From assembly GCF_003010915.2 (NCBI RefSeq), contig NZ_CP028426.1, positions 2,232,001 to 2,296,000 of the forward strand: a stretch of 64,000 bases of DNA. The letters are read 5' to 3'. Under the pieces are notes generated by a model. The model made no database searches, was not told where the DNA came from, and was given only the letters and a program-made list of their open reading frames with translations. This document shows positions 25,107 through 32,294 of this stretch, piece after piece (within the stretch, counting starts at the first letter, position 1; every line of letters starts with the position of its first letter). Origin of the DNA: Gulosibacter molinativorax. GTDB taxonomy: Bacteria; Actinomycetota; Actinomycetes; Actinomycetales; Microbacteriaceae. The position numbers and the translations under genes are program-made.

Positions 25107-26839
25107 AGCAGCTCCGTCTCTCCCATGTATGCCTTCGCGACCTCGGGGTTGTCGAGCACCTCGGCGACGCCGCCCTCCGCGAGCAGCTCGCCGAAGTCGA
25201 GCACTGTCACGCGCTGGCAGACGGTGCGCACGAGGTCGAGGTCGTGCTCGATGATGAGGATCGCGGTACCGAATCGCTCGGGCACGCGCTGCAGCCGCTG
25301 GCCGAACGCGATGTGCTCCTCGTGCGAAAGACCGGCCGCAGGCTCGTCGAGGACGAGCAGCTTGGGCTTCGCGAGCAGGTGCGCGGTCACCTCAATGATG
25401 CGGCGCGTGCCGACATCAACGTTGCGGATGCGCGTGCGCGGGCTCGGGCAGCCGAAGAACTCGAGTGCCTCCCGAATTTCGTCACGGGTGGATGCACCCT
25501 GCGCAACGAACTCGATGTAGTCACCAACCGAGAGGGTCGGCGGCACGCGGTCCTGCTGGAACGTGCGTCGCAGCCCGGCGGTCGCGCGCTGGTTCGGGGC
25601 GAGCTTGTTGATGTTCTCGCCCGAAAGCCGCACGGTGCCCTCGTGGCTCGGGAGGAAGCCCGACACGGTGTCGACGAGCGTCGACTTGCCCGCGCCGTTC
25701 GGCCCGATGAGGCCGACGATCTCCCCCTCGCTTACCTTGAGGTTGACGTTCTGCAGCGCCTTGATGCTGCCGAAGGTGACCGACACATCCTCAACCTCGA
25801 GCACTGACTTATCCGACTCCGAAACCCCGACCGGCCCGAGTTCCGCGAGCTGCTCATCCGTGAACGGCACGAGCTTCGCCTCCTCGGTTTTTCGCCGCCG
25901 CCTCGCGATGGCGTTGCGGATGTCCTGGCCGAGGTTCGAGTTCGTCGTAAGTGCCTGGATACCCAGGACGCCGAAGACGACGAAGCCCCAGTCCTGCGGG
26001 ATGCCCCAGCGTTTGAGCAGCTCGGGGATGAGCACCCACAGGATGCCACCGAACAGCGCCATCTCGACGAGGTGGGTACCTGCGACGATTGAAAGCACGT
26101 ACAGCGCGAGTGACTGGATCGTTGTGAAGCTCGACGCGTACGGGGCACCGACCTGGCCCGCGATGAGGGCGCCCGAGATTCCCGCGATCGCGGCGGAGAC
26201 GGCGAACGCGCTGAGCTTCGCGGTACGGACATTGCTGCCCGCGGCCGCGGTGCCGCGCTCCGAGAACGCTACCGAGCGCCAGCTCGACCCGAGGCGGCTG
26301 TTCTGCAGAAAGAACACGATGACGGCGACCACGACGAGCACGATGATCGTGAAGAAGAGGAACGCGCGGTCATCCATGAATGGCTCGGGCCGCGGCACGC
26401 GCTGGCCCGCACCCGGAAATTGCGTCTTGCCCAGCGTCATGTCGGCCGCCGCCGCGAACCCGAGGGTGACGACCGCGAGGTTCACGCCGCGCAGGCGCAG
26501 CGCCGGCAGGCCGATGAGGAGCCCGACTACCCCCGCGGCGACCGCCGCGACGACGAGGTACAGGTAGAAGCCGCCCGGCACTTCGTGCATGGTGAAGAAC
26601 GACATGATCCAGGCGCCAACCGCCGCGAATGTGAGCTGCGAGAGCACGATCATGCCCGCGGTGCCGGTCACGATGCCGAGGCCGAGCAGCGTCAGCGTCG
26701 CGATGACGGCAGAGATGGCGAGAAAGACGATGGTCTGCGGCAGCAGGATGCTGACCAGCCAGCCAACGGCGATGGCGACGAGGCCAAAGACGAACGGCGT
26801 CCAGACGCGAGATGGAAAGACGTTTCTAGCGAGCCTCAT
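25103..26839 (-). CDS. livMG: Fused LivM permease and LivG ATPase
   Basis: Residues 1-~310 form a LivM permease (multiple helices, LPALRLRGVNLAVVTLGFAAAADMTL, and the EAA-like QSLALYVLSIVAGT region). Residues ~345-578 form LivG (Walker A IGPNGAGKS, FQQDRVPPTLSVGDYI, Walker B LLVLDEPAAGLS, IIEHDLDLV). The two are joined by a charged linker in one frame. Fused LivM-LivG polypeptides are known in actinobacteria. The degenerate signature region (NVDVGTRRIIEVTAHLL, with no LSGG) is unusual and may lower activity. Neighbours are livF downstream and the livH remnant upstream. Confidence 0.88.
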   Translation of the reverse strand: MRLARNVFPSRVWTPFVFGLVAIAVGWLVSILLPQTIVFLAISAVIATLTLLGLGIVTGTAGMIVLSQLTFAAVGAWIMSFFTMHEVPGGFYLYLVVAAVAAGVVGLLIGLPALRLRGVNLAVVTLGFAAAADMTLGKTQFPGAGQRVPRPEPFMDDRAFLFFTIIVLVVVAVIVFFLQNSRLGSSWRSVAFSERGTAAAGSNVRTAKLSAFAVSAAIAGISGALIAGQVGAPYASSFTTIQSLALYVLSIVAGTHLVEMALFGGILWVLIPELLKRWGIPQDWGFVVFGVLGIQALTTNSNLGQDIRNAIARRRRKTEEAKLVPFTDEQLAELGPVGVSESDKSVLEVEDVSVTFGSIKALQNVNLKVSEGEIVGLIGPNGAGKSTLVDTVSGFLPSHEGTVRLSGENINKLAPNQRATAGLRRTFQQDRVPPTLSVGDYIEFVAQGASTRDEIREALEFFGCPSPRTRIRNVDVGTRRIIEVTAHLLAKPKLLVLDEPAAGLSHEEHIAFGQRLQRVPERFGTAILIIEHDLDLVRTVCQRVTVLDFGELLAEGGVAEVLDNPEVAKAYMGETELL

Positions 26840-27275
26840 CCCACACCTCCTTGCGTTGGTTCCAGAGCAGGAAAATCACGATGAGAATGAGCGGGATCCA
26901 GTCGCGAATGAGCACGAGCGATGGGAACTGCGCGGTCGCGCCCTGGATCATCCCGAGCAGCAATCCACCGACAAGTGCAAGGTCGAGTCGCTTGAAGGCA
27001 CCCAAGAGCGCAGCCGCGGATGCGGAGATCACGACCATCGACAGCGAGATTGCGTCTGCGGTCTGGGTCGGGGCGACGAGCATGATCACGATCGTCACAA
27101 TGAAGCCCGAGAATGCCCAGACGCCGAGGGTCAGTGTGCGCACCGGGATGCCGAGCATCTCGGCGGCGATCGGTCGATCCGAAATCGCACGCAGTTGCGT
27201 CCCGACCTTCGTCCTCTTCAGCAGCAACTGCGAGCCGCCCGCAACGATGAGCGCGAGGACGACCAACCATCGCAT
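26826..27275 (-). pseudogene. livH: 3' half of livH, separated by a mobile element
   Basis: From RWLVVLALIVAGGSQLLLKRTKVG onward the frame is the C-terminal half of a LivH permease (LRAISDRPIAAEMLGIPV, FKRLDLALVGGLLLGMIQG). Its 5' half lies 7.4 kb away at 34681-35104 in the same frame and strand. The nine residues preceding this point come from the element. It overlaps the livMG start by 14 bases. The halves cannot form a normal permease. Confidence 0.85.
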
Positions 27276-27430
27276 GTTGCAGTGAATGCAACTGTTCACA
27301 CTTGCAAACGACGCCTATTCGTCTGGTTCGGTACCCAACTGCTCCGACGATAACAGCGTGATCTCGCGGATGCCGGGATCTGAGTTGACACGGTGATGCA
27401 CTGTCCCATACTTTGTTGCATCTAATGCAA
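27276..27430. promoter_or_regulatory. Left end of the element: recombinase-site dyads and promoter
   Basis: Two GTTGCA-N5-TGCAA dyads (27276-27292 and 27415-27430) flank a near-consensus promoter: TTGACA at 27385-27390, 16 bases, then CATACT at 27407-27412. The second dyad overlaps the expected transcription start and the first codons of the recombinase gene, so the recombinase could repress itself. Function is inferred from arrangement. Confidence 0.6.
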
Positions 27431-28543
27431 GATTTTGGGGCCTCTCCAGCGGCGCTTCGGCTGCTCACGTCAGCGTCGAACGTCGCATTGGCGAACCCGG
27501 AGGAACAGGTCTTCAACGCGATGATCGAGGGCTGGCGGAACCAGCAGTTGTCACGCGGGCTCCGCGAGCAAACGATTCGAAATCGGACGGCGACGGTGTC
27601 GCGGTTCCGTGATTTCGTGGACAAGCCCCCGTGGAGGTGGACGGTCGCCGATGTGGATGAGTTCACCGCGGAATCGGGCGGACGCACTCGCACGCTGTCG
27701 ACGATGCGCGCCAATCACGGGTCCATCCGGGGATTCTGCGACTACCTCACGAACCCGTTGTACGACTGGATGGAGATCTGCGACCGGGAGTTCGGTGAGG
27801 TCCCGTCCCAGGAGTGTCTGCCGTGGAACACGGTCGCGCACCGGTTTGAGTTCGAGGGGGACGGGAAACGCCGCCCGTTCACGTACGACGAGATCGAGCG
27901 CCTGTTCGACACCGCCGACGCTCGCGTCGAGCTGCTCGTGGCGTCGGGCCGGAAGGGCGCTCTCGGGGCGTTGCGTGACGCACAACTGCTGAAGACGGTC
28001 TACGCGTTCGGGTTGCGCCGCACGGAGGCGGTGATGCTCGACACCGTCGACCTGCACCACAACGCAAAGATGCGCCAGTGGGGGCGTTACGGCGCGATAC
28101 ACGTGCGGTGGGCGAAGGCTGCAGGAGGTGGTGCGCCGCGGCGGCGGACGGTGCTGCTGGTGCCGGAGTTCGACTGGTGGGTGCCGGGCATGCAGCAATG
28201 GCTCGAGCAGGCCCGGGAACGCTTCGCGCCCGGAGTTGACCTTGACGCGCTCTGGGTGACCGAGCGTCGCACGCGTCTGTCCGCCGGGTATCTCGACCGG
28301 AGGTTCGCGGAGCTGCGGGACGAGGCTGGCCTGTCGAAGGATCTGACGCTGCACAGCCTCCGGCATTCCTACGTCACGCATTTGCTGGAGTTCGGCTATG
28401 CCGATCGATTCGTCCAGGAGCAGGTCGGGCACATGCACGCCTCGACGACCTCGATCTACGCCTCCGTCAGTTCGGACTACAAGAACCGGGTGCTCGCGGA
28501 AGCACTGAAGGCCCTCATCGAAGGAGAAGCTGATGACCGTTGA
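27425..28543 (+). CDS. Tyrosine recombinase/transposase (TnpA-like)
   Basis: The ATG at 27425 gives 372 residues; TTG codons at 27413 and 27416 are alternatives. The -10 box ends at 27412, so the mRNA is almost leaderless. A SAM-like N-terminal core-binding domain (REQTIRNRTATVSRFRDFV) precedes a catalytic domain with Arg in YAFGLRRTEAV, H-x-x-R in LHSLRHSYVTH, His in VGHMHAST and the nucleophile Tyr in SIYASVS. All catalytic residues are present. It overlaps the next gene by 11 bases. Confidence 0.88.
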   Translation: MQDFGASPAALRLLTSASNVALANPEEQVFNAMIEGWRNQQLSRGLREQTIRNRTATVSRFRDFVDKPPWRWTVADVDEFTAESGGRTRTLSTMRANHGSIRGFCDYLTNPLYDWMEICDREFGEVPSQECLPWNTVAHRFEFEGDGKRRPFTYDEIERLFDTADARVELLVASGRKGALGALRDAQLLKTVYAFGLRRTEAVMLDTVDLHHNAKMRQWGRYGAIHVRWAKAAGGGAPRRRTVLLVPEFDWWVPGMQQWLEQARERFAPGVDLDALWVTERRTRLSAGYLDRRFAELRDEAGLSKDLTLHSLRHSYVTHLLEFGYADRFVQEQVGHMHASTTSIYASVSSDYKNRVLAEALKALIEGEADDR

Positions 28544-28868
28544 GCTCGACACCGGATGGAATCTCCGCAGAGTGATGGCTTCGCGCGGGATCTTCCAGAC
28601 CTCCAAGCTGAAGCCACTGCTCGAGGAACGCGGGATCGACCTGTCCAGGGAGCAGGTGTATCGGCTGGTGACGCAACCGCCTCAGCGGGTGCGTCTCGAC
28701 GTGTTGGCGGCGTTGTGCGATGCGCTGGAGTGCTCACTCGACGATCTCGTGACAATCGCTCGCCGAGAGGCATCGACCCCGGTGGCCGTGGGCGAGGAAG
28801 CGACGCGCGGGTCGATCGGTGATCTCCGTCCTGTCCGCGCAACCATCCGCCGTCCGCGTACGAAGTAG
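28533..28868 (+). CDS. XRE-type helix-turn-helix protein of the transposition module
   Basis: The 111-residue protein has a Cro/CI-like DNA-binding domain (GWNLRRVMASRGIFQTSKLKPLL...LSREQVYRLVTQPPQRVRLDVLAALCDALECSLDDLVTI) and a basic tail. Its overlap with the recombinase gene and the five-base gap to the next gene show one operon. It probably acts as an accessory or regulatory factor for transposition, a role inferred from context. Confidence 0.75.
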   Translation: MTVELDTGWNLRRVMASRGIFQTSKLKPLLEERGIDLSREQVYRLVTQPPQRVRLDVLAALCDALECSLDDLVTIARREASTPVAVGEEATRGSIGDLRPVRATIRRPRTK

Positions 28869-28873
28869 CCACG

Positions 28874-30835
28874 GTGGCCAAGCCTCCGCAGCAGCCGAGA
28901 GTCACGGAAGTTATCGACCTCGTGCGTCCCCTCGTTCCCGAGATCTTGCCCGAGCGTCTCGCTGAGATCGTGCATTCGGTTGCGCCAGTGCCCCTCACGC
29001 AGCGGCTTCTTGAGCTCGCGCTGATCAAGCAGCCTGGGGTCCTCGAGGGGCGGCATGCGAATGTGCCTGTGACCGTCCAGGATCTGGCCCGCGCGCTGGT
29101 AGAAGAAGGAGCAGACCGGGTAGTGCTGCCGACGTGCGAGTCCTGCGGCCGCTCGGTGAGAATGCCCCACAAGACGCCGAGCGGTGGTCGGCACTGCTCT
29201 CGTTGCGAGCGGAACGCCAGGTCCGTCTCCTGCGCTTCCTGTGGCCGGGTCCGACCCGTGCAGCGCACGATCGACGGACAGCGCTTCTGCCGCGAATGCT
29301 GGCGAGCCGACCCTCGATCGTTCGGTGACTGCTCGCGGTGCAGGCAGCACGCGACCATCATCGTCCGCCGCCCGGAACTCGTCTGCCTGGCCTGTTATAC
29401 CGCACCGATCAAGACCTGCGGTCTCTGCGGAGAACCTGGCCGGGTCGCCTCCCACCTTGACGGGCGACGGGTATGCGCACGCTGCTATTACGCGATGCGT
29501 AGACCGCAGCCCTGTCCCGAGTGCGGGCGCAGGGTGTTCTTGACCGGTTTCATGAACGGTCAGAAGGTCTGCGCCGACTGCGCGGGCGCTCCGGTGACGA
29601 TGGCCTGCCCTGGGTGTGGCTCGATCGAGGAGATCCGCAAGCATCATCTCTGCGTCGAGTGCCGCCGGCCCGTCGCGATCCAGCAGTTGCTCGCCGACGA
29701 CGCGGGAGAGATCCGCGCGGACCTCCACCCCCTTGCGGACTATCTGCTCACGCACCACAGCAAAGCCGCATCGCTCGAACGCTGGATGCACAAGAGCAAG
29801 TGCGCGATGGTGCTCCGCGAGATCGCGGACGGAACCCTGCCACTCACCGCCGAGGCGATCATCACCCGAGCCCGGTCGGGACAGTCGGTAGCGTTCCTCC
29901 TCTCGCTTCTGGTCCGCTCAGGAGTGCTTCCGGAGATCGATGTCGAAGGCACGCGCTTCGACCACTGGCTCGATGGATGGTTGGCGGGCATCGAACATGC
30001 CGAGGACCGGCTGGTCCTGCGCCGGTACTGCACCTGGGAGCTCCTCCGGTCCACCCGGGCTTTCCGAGCGGTACCCCGCAGTACATCGAGTCCAGCCGCT
30101 GGCTTCCAAAGGCAACGGGCCGCGCTGAAGTACTGCGCCGCGCTTCTTCGAGAGATTCGGTCACAGCAAGAGACGCTGGCAACCTATCCGCAGCGCCGGC
30201 TCGACGCATATCTGACTGATTCACCGAGCCAGCGTGACGCGCTGGCACCATTCACTCGCTGGCTACGACGGCACCGGATGAGCACCCTCCGAGTCGAGTT
30301 CCGAGCCCATCGCCTCGAAGGGCGAAGCTACGCCTCCGACCACCGATGGCAGATGGCTCGCAAGTTCCTGTCGGATGCCGGCATGGACCCGAAGACCCGG
30401 GCAGCCGGGCTCCTCGTACTGCTCTACGGCATCCAGCTGACCCGCATCGTCACGATCACCCGGACACAGATCGATACGAGCTCGCGGCCCGTCACGCTGA
30501 CCGTCGGGGCCGAGCCGATCGGGCTCCCCGAGATCCTTGGCGACGCCATCAGCGATCTCGCCGACGCCGCGAAGCACCATCCTGAAGGATGGCTGTTCCC
30601 CGGCCGGAACCCAGGCAATCACCTCACCCCGGGCCCGCTGAGCCGTCGTCTTCGCGCCGAAGGCCTGCTCGCGGGAAGCGCACGCACCACAGCGCTCATC
30701 GAGCTCACCCGGCAAATGCATCCCCGGATCGTCTCGGATCTCCTCGGCATCACGACCTCGTCCGCCGCCGCATGGTCGCGTCTCGCCGGCGGTGACTGGT
30801 CCGACTATCCGGCACTCCGTTCCGACCACGCCTGA
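28874..30835 (+). CDS. Zinc-ribbon protein with divergent tyrosine-recombinase-like C-terminus
   Basis: This 653-residue protein starts at GTG 28874. Residues ~85-270 carry about twelve CxxC motifs (CESCGR, CSRCER, CASCGR, CRECWR, CSRCRQ, CLACYT, CGLCGE, CARCYY, CPECGR, CADCAG, CPGCGS, CVECRR), enough for roughly six zinc ribbons. The C-terminal ~200 residues resemble a phage-integrase fold (AAGLLVLLYGIQLTRIVTITRTQID, HPRIVSDLLGITTSSAAAW), but the catalytic Arg/His/Tyr set is not intact. It likely binds DNA and assists the upstream recombinase. Its 3' end converges on the metal cassette with an 8-base gap. Confidence 0.72.
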   Translation: MAKPPQQPRVTEVIDLVRPLVPEILPERLAEIVHSVAPVPLTQRLLELALIKQPGVLEGRHANVPVTVQDLARALVEEGADRVVLPTCESCGRSVRMPHKTPSGGRHCSRCERNARSVSCASCGRVRPVQRTIDGQRFCRECWRADPRSFGDCSRCRQHATIIVRRPELVCLACYTAPIKTCGLCGEPGRVASHLDGRRVCARCYYAMRRPQPCPECGRRVFLTGFMNGQKVCADCAGAPVTMACPGCGSIEEIRKHHLCVECRRPVAIQQLLADDAGEIRADLHPLADYLLTHHSKAASLERWMHKSKCAMVLREIADGTLPLTAEAIITRARSGQSVAFLLSLLVRSGVLPEIDVEGTRFDHWLDGWLAGIEHAEDRLVLRRYCTWELLRSTRAFRAVPRSTSSPAAGFQRQRAALKYCAALLREIRSQQETLATYPQRRLDAYLTDSPSQRDALAPFTRWLRRHRMSTLRVEFRAHRLEGRSYASDHRWQMARKFLSDAGMDPKTRAAGLLVLLYGIQLTRIVTITRTQIDTSSRPVTLTVGAEPIGLPEILGDAISDLADAAKHHPEGWLFPGRNPGNHLTPGPLSRRLRAEGLLAGSARTTALIELTRQMHPRIVSDLLGITTSSAAAWSRLAGGDWSDYPALRSDHA

Positions 30836-30842
30836 ACGAGCA

Positions 30843-31154
30843 TCACACGTCAGCGCCCGGGCCGGAAATCGCTTCGCGCAACTGCTCGACGGTCGGCGAC
30901 CCGGCGATCCCAGCTGGCGTGCGGAACATCCGGCAGGCGAGCCCGACGTGGGTACGCTCGTCGGCGAACGGGTCGATGCCGTCGACGAGCACGGTTGGGG
31001 AGCCGTGGAACCCGAGGCGCACGGCGTCCTCGGGGGTCTCGACCAGCTGACGTATGACCCTGACATCGGATCGGTCGTTGACTACTTCAGCGAGCCGCTG
31101 GTCGAGCACCTCCCAGTTGGGGCAGCCGTTGAAATACTGCAGGATGATCTCCAT
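30843..31154 (-). CDS. Small thioredoxin-fold protein of the metal cassette
   Basis: This 103-residue protein begins MEIILQYFNGCPNWEVLDQRL, a single-Cys CPNW variant of the thioredoxin active-site loop, and has GFHGSPTVLVDGIDPFA with the cis-Pro. Proteins of this type (thioredoxin family, sometimes labelled alkylmercury-lyase-like) travel with mercury and cadmium genes. GAGAGGA precedes the ATG, and lspA ends 10 bases upstream. It may handle thiol-bound metal, but direct evidence is lacking. Confidence 0.7.
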   Translation of the reverse strand: MEIILQYFNGCPNWEVLDQRLAEVVNDRSDVRVIRQLVETPEDAVRLGFHGSPTVLVDGIDPFADERTHVGLACRMFRTPAGIAGSPTVEQLREAISGPGADV

Positions 31155-31164
31155 GATGGTCCTC

Positions 31165-31689
31165 TCAGTTCTCGTTGCCGCGGATCATCAGAAGCGCTCC
31201 GGCGATCGCGGCGGTGACGATCACGACGTCGGCGACGTTCCCGATGAACCAGTTCCCGTAGGCGAGGAAGTCCACGACGTGCCCCTGGGCGAACCCTGGA
31301 GCACGGAAAAGCCTGTCGCCGGCGTGGGAGGCGGCGGCCCCGCCAAGCGCGCCGATCACGATCGCCCACCCGGGGTGTCGGACACGGAACGCGAACACGA
31401 TCGCGGTGACGGTGGCCGCGACGGCCACCAGCGCGAACACCCAGGTGGAACCCTCACCGAAGGAGAACGCCGCGCCGGGGTTGTAAGCGAGTTGCAGGCC
31501 CAGCAGGTCGCCGATCAGCGGGAGGCGCTCACTTACTGTGAGCGTGGCCTCCGCCCATGCCTTCGTCCCCTGATCGATCAGGAGGACGAGCCCGCCGAGC
31601 GCGAGTGCCCCCGCCGTGAGCCGCCAACGCCCCCTCTGCTGCCGCTCTCCCGACGTCAGCTCAGCATCGGCAGCCGCGTCCGGGGTCAT
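31165..31689 (-). CDS. lspA: Lipoprotein signal peptidase (signal peptidase II), accessory copy
   Basis: This 174-residue protein has four hydrophobic helices and both catalytic Asp motifs: GDRLFRAPGFAQGHVVDFL and GNWFIGNVADVVIV, with NPGAAFSF between. It removes prolipoprotein signal peptides at the membrane. Its start overlaps the cadD stop by four bases, so it belongs to the metal operon. Accessory lspA genes next to cadmium ATPases are known in Gram-positive mobile elements, but their contribution to resistance is not clear. Confidence 0.9.
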   Translation of the reverse strand: MTPDAAADAELTSGERQQRGRWRLTAGALALGGLVLLIDQGTKAWAEATLTVSERLPLIGDLLGLQLAYNPGAAFSFGEGSTWVFALVAVAATVTAIVFAFRVRHPGWAIVIGALGGAAASHAGDRLFRAPGFAQGHVVDFLAYGNWFIGNVADVVIVTAAIAGALLMIRGNEN

Positions 31690-32294
31690 GCGAGGACCTC
31701 GACGAGGCGGACGATGACGCCGGAATCGATCAGGATGAACAGGCCCAGGCCGATGAACACGACGGGTACGAGCCAGTGCTCGACGCGTTCAAGCGTTTCG
31801 GTGACGGCCTTGTGGGTTCCGATCAGGCGTCCAGCAGCGCACCAGACGGCGACGAGGACGAGGAACACCGCGATCATGACGACGACGTCGCCGGGCGAAC
31901 TGGTGCGGAAGATCGGCGTGTAGAGGGAGATGTTGTCGGCCCCGTTGGCGATCGTGATCCCGGCGACGCCCCACAGCCCGACCGCGGTGATCTTCTCGTC
32001 GTCGTCATCGTCGTCACCGTTGCGTCGCAGGCCCCGCACGAGGGTCCAGATGCCGATGCCGAGCGGGATCAGGCCGAGGAAGCCCACCCATTCGTCGGGG
32101 ACGATGGTCAGGCCGAGCGCGGCGATCACGCTGATCACGACGAGGGTGATGAACCCGAGGTACTGGCCTGCGACGATCTGCCACGGTCGCGGCTTCCCTC
32201 GGCTGGAGGCCAGGAACAGCACGGTCAGCACGACGATGTCATCGATGTTGGTCGCAGCAAACAAGCCGATCGCTGAGCCGATGGTCGCAAGCAT
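31686..32294 (-). CDS. cadD: CadD-family cadmium resistance transporter
   Basis: The ATG at 32294 overlaps the ATPase stop (TGATG), giving 202 residues with about five or six membrane helices. Family motifs: FAATNIDDIVVLTVLFLASS, QIVAGQYLGF, and ITIANGADNISLYTPIF. The last resembles the conserved acidic helix motif of CadD/LysE-like exporters. A run of six Asp residues in a cytoplasmic loop (RNGDDDDDDEK) could bind cations. It would export Cd(II) or a related metal at the cytoplasmic membrane. Confidence 0.88.
   Translation of the reverse strand: MLATIGSAIGLFAATNIDDIVVLTVLFLASSRGKPRPWQIVAGQYLGFITLVVISVIAALGLTIVPDEWVGFLGLIPLGIGIWTLVRGLRRNGDDDDDDEKITAVGLWGVAGITIANGADNISLYTPIFRTSSPGDVVVMIAVFLVLVAVWCAAGRLIGTHKAVTETLERVEHWLVPVVFIGLGLFILIDSGVIVRLVEVLA

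Noticed and set aside
26836..27714. A 292-codon minus-strand frame spanning livH and the transposon end
   Set aside because: It crosses the insertion boundary in a frame different from livH and overlaps the recombinase gene.
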